Translations under genes and position numbers: made by a program
Shown: positions 32,118 through 45,098 of the stretch, piece after piece
Layout of the letters: every line of letters starts with the position of its first letter
Position numbering within the stretch: the stretch's first letter is position 1
Source of the DNA: Tubiluchus corallicola
Taxonomy: Eukaryota; Priapulida; Priapulimorpha; Priapulimorphida; Tubiluchidae
Reading direction: 5' to 3'
DNA: 64,000 nt
Assembly: GCA_030141605.1 (NCBI GenBank)
Contig: JAQGDQ010000407.1
Coordinates: forward strand, 1 to 64,000
Notes under the pieces: model-generated
What the model was told of the DNA's origin: nothing
Seen by the model: only the letters and a program-made list of their open reading frames with translations
Databases searched by the model: none

Positions 32118-34460
32118 AACTTATTGAGTGACAATAAATGACACTGCGGTTTTAAATCGGCAAAGTTTTGAAGTTCCTGACTCGGCAAAGTGTATGTAAC
32201 TACAATTTTTATCGCACTACAGTTTAAAAGAGTCGATGAAGATATCTGTCAGTCTGCCAAAAATGCAGGTCTGCACTGCAGGCCAGTTTCCCTATGTTGC
32301 CATAGCGGCGCATTGCACACAGCTTTCTGTTGTCACTTGCATTGCTATATTTTATTTCTATGTCAAAAGAAATTGCACATACGCCTATTTCGTTACATGT
32401 AAAAAAATACGTCGGCGACAGCGACATCTCAGTCGCAAGGCAAAAATGAGGCTTCAGGCTTGCTCTTGATTTATCAAATACGCGTAAGCTACCTGCGTGG
32501 CTTCTTGAATTATATACAAAGACGCACTCTTTTACGTTCATCCTTAGCAAACAAACAGTGAAAAAATACCAAGAGTAAAAACTTTTATCAGTTTTGTGAT
32601 GTTACAATGTCATTGCGGCATCTTCATCATAAGCAACCAAACAATGAATGTAAGACAATGAATAAGAACAAACAATGAAACCAAGACAATGAGTAAAAAC
32701 GTTTATCAGTTTTGTGACGTTACAAAAACGTTTATCAGTTTTGGGAAGTTACAACGGCATCCCGACACATTCATCACGACCAATCAAACAATGAAAACAA
32801 GACAATGAATAAAAACGTCTATCAGTTTTTTGTAATGACTTCGAGACATGTCGCAAACACTCGTAAACATACTTGCGTTTTCAGGACTAAAATTGTAAAA
32901 GCGAGATTATGGTAGACTTTTGGGGATCGTTTGTTGATAACAAAACCTACCTGGGAATACCATTAGCCCATTAGCTTTCATGCAGCAGAATCTGGGAAAA
33001 AAAACAGGCAGCAGATAGAACTGAGGCGGTGAGAAGTGTTAATGAAAAAAGCAGGTAAAAGTTTGCAAAGTGATTGGGATTAATATTGCATGGGATTTAA
33101 ACACAGACGGTTTTACGTGTTGCCATGCAGTGAGCATTAAAAAAGTAATAAGAGTTTGCAGAACATCAAACAGTTTCGTTAGCTGGCGTCCCTAGGCGTC
33201 TGTAGTGGAAAAGTTTATTACGAGTAAAATTTACGAGTTAAATAATGGATACGTCTTTGGGAGACATTAATTCGCCTAGAAAGATTCAGGAGTGGGTGCA
33301 AATATTAGAGTAGGGCAGACATCACACAGGTAGACGGTAATAACGACACAAGTAAGCAACCAAGCAACCAGCCAAACAACCAAACAACAAGGAAACAAAC
33401 AAGCAAACATATTGGCAAGGTTTACATAGTTACTGCAACGAATTTTTAATTACATAATTCGACATTTCGGAGTGTACTGCAATGTGAACTAAAATTGGAC
33501 TCGTCCAATTACACTATCCAATTTTTTCGTTAAACTAACTTTTAAACAGTCAATTTATTCTACATTCTAAGCAAATTTTTGTTGAGATTGAAGGGATTAC
33601 ACTTGAAAAGATTAAAAGATGAAATTAAACATTTTAAGGAGATAAAATTGGGTTTTTTATGTATAATTTAAAATTTATTGCCCCCAACGGACTAATCAAC
33701 TAATTGCATCAAAAATATAATAAAAAGTATAATATACATTATACCACTGCTACAGAATATAACAGTTTCTGTAGCTAAAGAATATTAATTTAAGTGCAAT
33801 AAACAGTTTAAAATACATGTAAGTTAGTGTTAGAAAAGCTTTGGTTTTTAAGCAATCTATTTTCATATTAGAGGCACGAGAGCAAGATTTAAATATCATT
33901 ACTGTCAGTAAAATGAAGTTCATTGTCTGCTTCCGACTTTACGCAATATTGACATATGCGATTCTGGGAATATCGCCTGGGATTTTTTATATTTATGATG
34001 AAGATCTGTTACATTGTACAATTCATGAGATATTTATCTAATATAGTGAGTTTTCTTATTACCATTTCATTAAGTACGGACAACAAGTAGTTTTCTATTT
34101 TATATTGGGTTTAAAGGTTCTGTAGGTTCTTAACTTCTTAAAATAATATATAGTCATTTGTTTGACAGAGGGTCACATAACACCGTGTAAGCTGGGGACT
34201 GTTGGAGTGTGGGTTCGAGTCCGAGTTAAAAAATGATGAGGAAATATTTACTCCTATCCTCCCTAACTTTGTCATAGCTATGACCTGCAGTATTTCTGAT
34301 CGAATGGCATGTCGTCGACTTTTGTCGTCAACTTTTGCTGCTTGCTAAAAACCACAACTATGCCACAAAGAGCACAATCTTTACTAGAATTTTCAGGGTC
34401 CTTTTCCTGCAGCTAACATCATTAACAGTGATGCGCAAACTACAAAGATGCGCAAAATTA
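32118..34460. other. Non-coding stretch with a degenerate local repeat
   Basis: No gene. At 32575-32830 the motif aaaacgtttatcagttttgtga recurs four times with intervening caatgaa-rich sequence, a degenerate duplication. Otherwise A+T-rich. Confidence 0.45.
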
Positions 34461-34469
34461 GCTATGGTT

Positions 34470-34737
34470 AAGATGATGATGATGGTGGTGGTGGTGGTGG
34501 TGGTGGTGGTGGTGGTGACGGTGGTGGCGGTGGTGGTGGTGGTGTCGGTGGTGGTGATGGTGGTGGCTGTTGGTGGTAGTGGCGGCGGTGGCGGTGGTGG
34601 CGGCGGCGGCGGTAATGGTGGTGGTGGAGGTCTTGATGGTGGTGGTAGCGGTGGTAGTGGTGGTGCTGGTGGTGCAGCTGGGGGTGGTGGTAGTGGTAAA
34701 CGTTAATGGTGAAGGTGATGATGTGTTGATGATGGTA

Positions 34738-34792
<55 letters not shown>
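34470..34792. repeat. (GGT)n / (GGC)n and (GAT)n trinucleotide tracts
   Basis: GGT and GGC triplets run to about 34700, then an almost pure GAT array at 34735-34792. Long open frames on both strands here are low-complexity artefacts. Confidence 0.95.
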
Positions 34793-34795
<3 letters not shown>

Positions 34796-35795
34796 CATCA
34801 TTTCGTAAAACGTTGGTTATTAATAGGTGCACAAATAAGCTTTGATGTCGAATGGGAGACTTCCGACGATTTTTATGACATTTTTATGATACAAATCGAA
34901 AGCGTGTCAACGTCGTTCCACGCCTGCAAGGAAAAGTACCCGAAGCCGTCATAATGATCAATCTATCGTTGCCCTGTGATCTACTAGGGATTCATTGACA
35001 CATGAAGCCAGTCGTATATATCTTGTATCTCTCTGATCCTGCAGACAGGTTAGAAAGATTCTAGGCATTAAACTCTTCAATGACGCCTCGCATTTAATCC
35101 CTTCAGCTCCAATACGTTGTCTCTTGCTTCACTAGACGAGTCCAATAAATGACGCCTTTGAGTTTAAGTAAGTAGAAGCACTGCCTGAGCATCGCTTTTC
35201 CATTACCTATTAACTTCATGAAGGAGCTCTTGATGTAAGCCGCAGGGAGAGATGCTTTAATGTATACACACATAAACGCAGCATCAGCATCAAACGCGTG
35301 CTCAATGATAAGACGAAAGAAAAAATAACTAAATGAGAGAAACTTATAAGGAGAAGACTGGGCAAAGTTCCAGCTGCCTTTTAAATGAAAATCCGCAAAT
35401 TCCTCGATGGATTATAAACAATGAAGAAAACCGATGAGTGCGCATAAATAAGTAACAGTGGAAATGAATGGAACGACTAAACGTAAGAAAAAGGTTAGTC
35501 GGTCAGCCTTTCAGTCTGCCAGCCATTCGGCCAACCGCTATTCAACTAGCCAGACGATCAGTCAGGGTCAATGAACAGATGAGTAAATGGAAGGGTAAAT
35601 GGGCGATAAAGAAATAAAGGATTAAAAGGAATTAAAAGAAAAGGAAAAGTCCCTGCATGAAATTTATAAATAAACACGCGGAATACAGAATGTGAGAGTG
35701 GCAGAATCAATAAACGAATAGGTGAACGAATAAATAGCCGAGTGAATAAAAATGGTTGAATAACCAAAACAATGAATAAACAAATTAATGAGTAA
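34793..35795. other. Non-coding spacer
   Basis: Nothing recognised; right part grades into degenerate GAAT tetranucleotides. Confidence 0.4.
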
Positions 35796-36000
35796 AAGAA
35801 TGGATGAATGAATGAATGAATGAACGAATGAACGAATGAACGAATGAACGAATGAATGAACGAACGAACGAACGAACGAACGAACGAACGAACGAACGAA
35901 CGAACGAACGAACGAACGAATGAACGAACGAATGAACGAATGAACGAATGGATGAATGAATGAATGAACGAACGAATGAATTAATTAATAAACAAATGAA
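35796..36000. repeat. (GAAT/GAAC)n tetranucleotide array
   Basis: GAAC units are perfect in 35860-35918, with GAAT variants around them. Minus-strand Ser/Phe/Ile/Arg frames come from the repeat. Confidence 0.93.
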
Positions 36001-37029
36001 TGAGTTAATGAAGGGATAAATAAATGAATGAAAAGGGAAAATGAACAAATGGATGAATAGTTAAATATATGAATAAAAATGAAAAAAATGAAGGAACGAA
36101 TAAGCAATTTGAAGCTTGGTATCAGCATGCACACAAGACTGCAGCAACTTAAACGCAATTCAGTTTCGTAATTTGTCATCCTGCATTCATCAGCGTCTTC
36201 CTACTAGCATGACGGATGATAGATAACTTTGTCAAATCAAACATCAATGTTTTTTCAATGAGTGAGTCAATAAACACAATGCGCTAGTAGACGTCGACTT
36301 CGTGATGACTCTTGAAGAGTAATCACGTGACTAATCACGCATATCTAGAGCTATTCAGACTGTCTCTCTTCCTGTAAATATCATGATGCGCTGTGAAAAT
36401 ATGGAAAAAGAATTCGCCTGTGCTTTTTAGTTTGTCTGATTCAGGAAATAAATTATTCAAATTCGGGAGCAAATTTGAATTTTTATGTCTTTATCAAAAT
36501 GTTCATTTAATTTATCAATGTTACAATACCAAGTTTCGATTTTTAGAAAATTGCAGGAGAGTAAAAGGAGAGAGCTAATAACTTACTGGACACCGAATAT
36601 TGCAAAAAATTATTATACGAAATTCTTGCAGCAATGAAAAAAGTTACATACAATCGTTTCCGACGTAATACAAGTCTGCCGAGATAGCATAAAGTTTAAC
36701 CAAATATAATCAATTATTACAATTCATTACACTCTTTTTTGTTGCTCGTAATTTAATGTGAAATAAAAAACGTTTATTTATCTAGCGCAAGAATTATTCG
36801 AATTAGAATGGAAGGCAGTTATGCATGCTACAATCACTGTGACTTTTGACAAACGGTTAGTTTCACATAAAACAGACAGCAGTAATTTTGTTGTAAATTT
36901 GCGAAAACAAAAACAGAACCGCAACTTTTTAACGAGAGTACTGCAGTGTAAACACAAATATTTACGTCGCGTTTCCAAAGCGTTTCTTCGAGGTGTAATG
37001 CTGCACATAGATTGACTGAAATGACTGAT
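36001..37029. other. Non-coding spacer
   Basis: No recognisable gene or element. Confidence 0.4.
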
Positions 37030-37033
37030 CTAA

Positions 37034-37590
37034 TTGAATTGAATTATTTTGAATTATGAATTTATTCCACAGCAACTCAAACATACATATAAATTGATAT
37101 AACATTGAAAAAAATAAACTACGCCAGTTACTGCGAGGAGAAGGAAGGAGCATTGAGCTTTCGAGTCCACCTCCAGATAAGTGAAACAATTGACAATTAA
37201 CATTACATTTTCATCAGTTATAGCATACATTAGAACAAAATAAGTTTTGTTAGTAACTTAAGATCAGGATGAGTAAAATTGTGAGTTAATTATACCGTTG
37301 TAGTAGGTAATTCTTTGGTGCTTTTTTAAATTGATAAAGATTAAGAGTTTTCATTTCACGCGGAATTGATGACCATATTTTAATAGTATAATATTTTGAT
37401 GACTGTTTCATTATATTTGTTTTTGGAAGGGGGACTGCATAGTTTTCGACTGAATAATCTTGTGTAATGATCATGTTGATTTGAAACTGGACTAAAGTAT
37501 GACTGAAAATTCAATAATTTTGTTACTGAAAGATTGTTTAGTATCCGTAATGGCGACACATTCTTGATATTTTTTCGTGCCAAGATTCAG
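37034..37590 (-). mobile_element. 5'-truncated LINE, reverse-transcriptase C-terminus, frameshifted
   Basis: Two overlapping minus-strand frames (37583-37380 and 37474-37286) together resemble a LINE C-terminal region. The first has the L-S-V-x-K-L-L-x-F-Q and H-x-H-Y-T-R pattern, the second contains KYYTIKIWSSIPREMKTLNL followed by a Q-F-K-K segment. The shift between them marks a pseudogene. The downstream 250 bp is a likely 3' UTR ending near 37034. Confidence 0.6.
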
Positions 37591-37599
37591 CCGGGTTCT

Positions 37600-38270
37600 A
37601 ATAACCTTTACCTTTTTAATGAGAATAAGAACTGTCTGAAGACAATAAGGGCATACAAGCAGAAGAGAAGCTTAAAGTAAAATGAGGACATATCGCACCT
37701 TCAAAAGGGAATACCTACTTGAAAACTATTTATCAATTAACGCCACAAAGCAGGCTATATTAAACTATATTAAATTTAGGACAAGCGCTCGTAAATCTGG
37801 CCGGTACCACAAACCTTTCAAAATATCTGTGGGTGAGCGAATTTTTAATTACTGTGACCTGAACCAAATCGAAGATGAAATGCACTTAGTCATAGAACGT
37901 CCACGTTATCAAGATGATAGACTGACACGTTTTAATAATATTGAAAATTTGTTCCCTGAGTTTTCTGCCATATGACATTGAAAGTGGTCTTTATAATAAG
38001 TAGTCAAGATATCAAATTATGCAAGATTATTATAGTTTTTCTGGATTCAACCTTTCATTCTAGGAATCATTTAATATCTATATAAAATCTATATTTTATG
38101 TCTAATTGTGTAAAGAGTTATTAATACCCCTTTATGTAACATTATTGTGATAATTACTTTTAACACTTGTATGAATTAATAGTTATGTGTTCAGTACGCT
38201 CGAACCACAACATTCCTTTGCAAGGGGAGTTTGTCGCTAATAAAAGTCCCTTTCACTGTTAATTAAATCT
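37600..38270 (+). mobile_element. Truncated LINE tail with degenerate C-terminal zinc-binding motif
   Basis: The plus-strand frame 37682-37975 ends in a region like the H-x-L-x-I-E-x-G-R-Y ... R-x-C-x-x-C ... E-D-E-x-H-x-x-x-x-C-P-x-Y-x-x-x-R tail of many LINE proteins. Here ERIFNYCDLNQIEDEMHLVI and then ERPRYQDDR are recognisable, with two of the cysteines replaced (F for C before NYC, and R before PRYQ). About 290 bp of 3' UTR-like DNA follows. It is divergently oriented to the adjacent LINE at 37034-37590. Confidence 0.55.
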
Positions 38271-39129
38271 GTCTTGTCTATTTGTCGCTGACATTTGCAC
38301 GTAAACAATGATTGTTCCATAATCAAACAAACATACCTGCCAGTAAATTTTACTCATTCACTTGTGACGCACGCACGACTTTTGCAGCGTGATGCACCGC
38401 TTTTACAAGTTCTAAAATATCGCCAGAAAAGTCGCCTGATCATGGCACCGTCTTTGCTGAAAATGACAAAATCAGCCGACAAAAACGGAATGCCCATTAT
38501 ACAGTTAATATAACAATCCTTATTGGACAACTAATAATGAAGAGCTGTGGCCTTTTTAGGCGTCGTATTACAAATAATGTGCTAGAGTACTAACAGGTGC
38601 TACATTAATGCTTCAAAAGAAAAGATGACATCAATAAACAGCTTATTATTATCGTGGAGCTTCGAAATGTGGATTAAAGTCAGAGACAACTCCAGACAAC
38701 TCCAAAGACTAGCAGATGAAAAGGGACGAACATAGGCAGTAAAAACATTGGTAAGTAGTTTATAGACACCTCTTGTTCTGATCTGATGTGCTTTGACGTC
38801 ATGCAGGCCTATTCACCAGGAAATTCTATTCAGCATTATTCAGAAATGCACAGAACAGACAAATATTTATTTTTAGACAGGAAGGAAATGCTTCTAAACA
38901 GTGAAACGTCTAGTCAGTGAACGTGCATTCCCGAAAACAAAAAAATTGTAATAAGCCTTTTCACAGTTTCGTTGTGCGCACGCGCAGTTGCTGCAAGTCA
39001 AAGGTAAAGTGTACCACAGCAACGCGTCTTAACTACAACCGTCATGTGACGTGTGGGTAAAGCAAAGCCGTCTGTTGCACCAGTTCAGACTCTACTTAAT
39101 TATGCATTAATCTATGCGCAGTGTGATTT
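38271..39129. other. Non-coding spacer
   Basis: No feature supported. Confidence 0.4.
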
Positions 39130-39530
39130 ACTAGCAGGATCTTGCTTGGGAAAAAGAAAAATGAACTCAGTAAGGTTCTAACAGAAGTCCAGCAGGCGCA
39201 GTCAAGGCGGTTGCAGGAAATAGTCGCAGAGAGAAGGCTGACATTGGCTGGACATATTCTACTCCTACCAGAACAACGCCACTCTAAAATAGCGTTACGC
39301 TGGGAACCACCTGGTAGAAAAAGGAAAAGAGGTCGGGCAAAAACAACGTGGCGCAGATCTTTCAAAGAAGACCTTCGGGTTATGAACAGACGTTGGGAGA
39401 ACATCGAAAGAGAAGCCGCCGATAGAACCCAGTGGAAAATGCTGTCTGCCCAATGTGCATCCGTGCTCGGGAAGGAAAGGTTCTAACTAACTATTAAAAT
39501 TGTTACTATTACAATAGCTCGGACTGTCAA
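39130..39530 (+). mobile_element. Truncated LINE tail (endonuclease/reverse-transcriptase C-terminus)
   Basis: Frame 39142-39486 (114 residues) has the typical C-terminus of a widespread LINE reverse transcriptase group: RRLTLAGHILLLPEQ, then ALRWEPPGRKRKRGRAKTTW with R-R, then D-L x 6 W x 4 R x A x D R x x W. The basic GRKRKRGR-TTWRR block is a hallmark. Sequence before 39142 lacks the polymerase core, so it is 5'-truncated. The frame is intact, suggesting a relatively recent copy. Confidence 0.75.
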
Positions 39531-40152
39531 GTGTACACAAATGCGTTGTCTAGTACACTTAACCTTTGACATTTTCACGATCATCATCAATCGCTGGAAC
39601 TGTGAAAAGACTTATTGGCAAAAAATTAATATTCTTTTTGGACCAAAGACAAAAGCTGCAAATTTAGAGACTTTGGTCCATTTTAAGCTGTACATTATGA
39701 CGTTGCATGAACACTTATAAGATTAGGCCAGCGTACCACACCCACAACAGACGTAAATCTTACCAAATAAACAAGTTTGGTCTTTTTGTTTGTGAATTTA
39801 GATTTGCATGTGCAATTAATAGCTGAGCTGGCAGTTTAACTGTTGGTTACATACACAGTGCTAACACATCTTATAAATCCGTCAACAAAAATGTTTTATG
39901 TCTAGAAACTGCCAATTACGCCTGTATAACAAGAAATTATTTGCTGCAAAATGTGCGTCAGGTTATAACAAGGAGAATCATGTTTTACGATGAAAGATTC
40001 TATTCGCCAAATGAGGCTTATAATTATTTCATCAAGCTGTCGCCTGAAGAGATGCTGCGGAAAAGGTATCAGGAAAACCAAAGAATGACAAGGTGAAAAT
40101 AATTTCACCCAAATAAGTTTCTGCACTTTCATAAGTTAATCCACAAACTAAA
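39531..40152. other. Non-coding spacer
   Basis: No gene or repeat seen. Confidence 0.4.
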
Positions 40153-40154
40153 TA

Positions 40155-40654
40155 CCGTAAAACGGGGTGAGTTCGCCACCCCCTACGTAATGGATGACGT
40201 AATGGCCATTGTAGGTTTGCTGTAACTATTGTTCAGTGTTTAATGAACACATAATTATCATGATCACCGTCATTATAAACAGTGATCAAGGGCGCCCGCG
40301 CGAAGATCAGTACACAAGACGTTCAAGCCTTCCTTGCCAACGTAGAGCCCCTTATTGAAAACGTCCCACCATCGAACATTTTCAATAATTCGGCTAAAAC
40401 TAGACATTTTTCATAATTTTTTCATAGGGTGGTGAACTCACCCCCAACCAGCCAATCACAACCAGTTAACTTCAGCTGCCTAGAATGGCATTAAACAGTG
40501 TTAAATTGTTAGTGGCGAATTCACCCCACGATAGTGTTTCATTCGAAAGGCAATATAAAGCTTGAGCTAAGAAAATCGGTTGGGTAATTCTCTTGCTATG
40601 GCAGGAAACGTAAAAAATACCCCTAAAACGTGGTGAACTCACCCCGCTTTACGG
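40155..40654. mobile_element. TA-flanked MITE (500 bp), Tc1/mariner-like target
   Basis: Terminal inverted repeats of about 26 bp: the left end begins ccgtaaaacggggtgagttc, and the right end is the inverse of ccgtaaagcggggtgagttc, with two mismatches. A TA dinucleotide abuts both ends (40153-40154, 40655-40656). The motif ggtgaactcacccc or its inverse recurs internally near 40433 and 40513. No ORF. The TA target suggests a Tc1/mariner-type or ISL2EU-like source, which I cannot decide. Confidence 0.82.
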
Positions 40655-40659
40655 TATTA

Positions 40660-42285
<1,626 letters not shown>

Positions 42286-42289
42286 GACC

Positions 42290-44399
42290 ACGATCTTAAG
42301 CTATGTTAGTTATGTTATGTGACGTTACGTTGTGTTATATATTGTTGTTATTTTATGTTATGTTACAACTTTCTTATTTACAGTTGCTTCTGCAATGCAA
42401 TGACTTCACATCAGCTGAAAGAGAAACGCTAATAGCCAGAGTAGTTTATGAATATGAGTTTTTTCACATGTCATGCTGACATCACCAAACCCCCACGAAC
42501 CAGTTATTTCTCTCCTTGAGTGAAGATATTTGCCCAAGCAAAATGGTTAAGACACCTCTAACAATTCAGAATCTCATCTCAGGTGATTATCTTCGATAAT
42601 AATCTAACTCCCATCTTTCCTTCTGCCATTGAGATTTTCAGCCCCTTTGCTGGTTGACGAACTGCTTAAAAGAAAATGGGGCGATTGATTAGACTCAATC
42701 TCATTTAAATTTTCTGCCTAAAATATACATTTTTCTTGCCTATAAAAGTTAGCAATTATTTCTAATATTTAAATAATCACCGTGGAAAGTTAATTAACGG
42801 CAACCGACCACAGCTATAGCCTTACGTCACAAACTAACCACAGTGTGTGCAATGATAGGCATCTTCCCTGCGCGTCAAGCACGTTTGCGTAAACGAAGAT
42901 TGCTATAAGGCGCTGGTGTGATGCCACTAATATGAGCTATACGTCCCACTGACGTCACAGACGAACATAGCAGTTCATGATCATGCTTATTATGGTACCA
43001 CGCCTATTTGCTGGCCACGCGAATGTGACTAAAAGGCGCCATTGCCCGTCTTAGTGGATTCGATGAGCCACGCGTAGCTTTGAAAGTTTAACAAAATTTA
43101 ACTATCTCAGGTAATTCCTATTTTACCTAAACTTTTATTTGAAAAAGCTGTCGTAGTTTTCAATATTTTGAACTAATGTCTACACAGTCGCCTGGTTTTC
43201 CATTAATATTAAATAGTGCAGCTTTCTAGTTACGCAAAAATTACTATTTTACTTCTTTCAATAGCGGCTTGGGGACGTTAAAATTCCACACAGGTTTTAA
43301 TTTTTAAAACAATATTTTAATATTTGTGATAAATCAATATTTACACTTTATCCACAATTTAATATAGTAGTTTAATCACAAACATCATTGCATTCGCGTT
43401 ACGTGATCTGAATTTCTGGATACAAATGATGCTACGCAACGCCCTGGGTTCAATTCTCTGCCACTCACTACAGATTTTCAGTTCAGTGTAATTTAAGCTT
43501 GCATTCAGAAGTATGTCACAAATCCGTAATCATAGGAACTCAAAATCTCTATAAGTAAACGTACTTTGATGAAAACTGTGTGGAAAGAGCAATTAACTAT
43601 TGTTTCATCCAAGGTATCAAGCGGGCATACTAACATGAAAGTAAGGTAAAAGTAACGTAGAACACCCCTACCTAACCCCACCGTCTGGATTCAGACGAAA
43701 AGTGAATAAATAACAGTCACGTGCCAGCCTGATCCCAGGATTTTGTTTTAATCTTAAAGAGTGTCCAATTACGAAGCAAAGCACACTGGCTCACCAAACA
43801 CACATAGATAAATTCTTGACTTCTCACGCCGATAAACACAGGTCTGAATAAGGTTAAACTGAGTGGTGATGAAGAAAACGAAATCTTAAAATAAAATTTT
43901 AACTTAACTTTAACTTAAAAACATATCTTTATTTTTTCTGTCGTTAGGCTTTGTATCACACGATATATAAGTTTACAATTTAGCACTTGTCTTGTTTACT
44001 TCTCACAATGTTGACTTTTGTAATAAAAATATATACTGTAATTTTAATTTAGGTGGATTGTTGCGTGAACATGACCTTATTTGGTCGAGAAGTTGCAGAT
44101 GTTGTGTCTGAACGTCTTTGCTTAAGTGGGTGATGGCTATTAGTTTCATTTTATGACTAAGGTTAGCTTCGTCGCAGACACTGCACCCTATTTTCAGCTA
44201 GCCAGCGTCCATTCACAGGAGTATTTGTCTATTTGTCTATGTACAATCAGGAAACTAACACATTACCTGTAACTTGAGCTGCACAGTCACAATCAAAATT
44301 TTATTCATTTATTCCCTTCACGACTATGCATTCCGCTGACGTCAACATTTTAAGTTATGGCGAATCGGTTAGGGTTTTTTCGAGATTCTCAAGCCGTTC
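42290..44399. other. Non-coding stretch
   Basis: No supported gene. A tRNA B-box-like ggttcaattc at about 43448 is isolated. Confidence 0.4.
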
Positions 44400-45098
44400 A
44401 TACGACTAGGCTAACTAGGCAGTTGCCTAGGGCGCCATATTTGGCAGGGGCGCCCAATTCTGGAATTAATTCTTTTAATATTTCAATTTTATATAAGTAA
44501 TAGCGGAACGTATGTGTAATTCCTTAAGTGCACAACGAACTAGTTGTTCCTGTCGAAATGTATAATTTATCGATATCAGAAAGTGTTTTCCCGTAGCAAA
44601 ATCTATTTCTTCTTTATCTGGTTTCCTAAGATTACGTCATTTCTGGCATTGCGTCACGCAGACATTACTGACTATAATAGCATTTATCTAACTTATCTAA
44701 TAGCACTTAACTATGGCAGATAAATCTATAAGAATCGAAGTATTCAGGACGAAACACAAGAAACGAAAGGCAAAAAACTGGCGAGTCACACAGAGTACAA
44801 TGGAGTCATAAATGCAAATTCAAATTCAAGCAGTACAAGCTGTAGATAGGTAACCAACTATACATAATTAGTATACATGCAGACGCCCAACACGCAAGCA
44901 CCATTGTACTTTATTGTATTAGTATACTGCATTAGTATTAGTATAATTAGTATTGTATTACTTTATTGTAATAGTATACAAGAAAAAGTCAATATTGGAT
45001 GCGTGATGGGAACCGTGGGGGGAAGGGGTTGGCTGCTGAGGAGAAGGCGCTACAAACAGTTTTTGCCCAGGGCTCCAAACTACCTAGAGCCGGCCCTG
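44400..45098. mobile_element. Candidate hAT-like non-autonomous element, degenerate
   Basis: The right end, read inward, is accagggccggctctaggta followed by gtttggagccctgggc; CAGGGCCGGC..CTAGG is a familiar terminus of hAT-like repeats. The left side (gactaggc..aactaggc..ttgcctagggcgcc) resembles it loosely. No convincing target duplication. Confidence 0.35.

Noticed and set aside
34150-34230. tRNA-like B box ggttcgagtcc
   Set aside because: The T-stem bases do not pair and no convincing A box, anticodon arm or acceptor stem exists.
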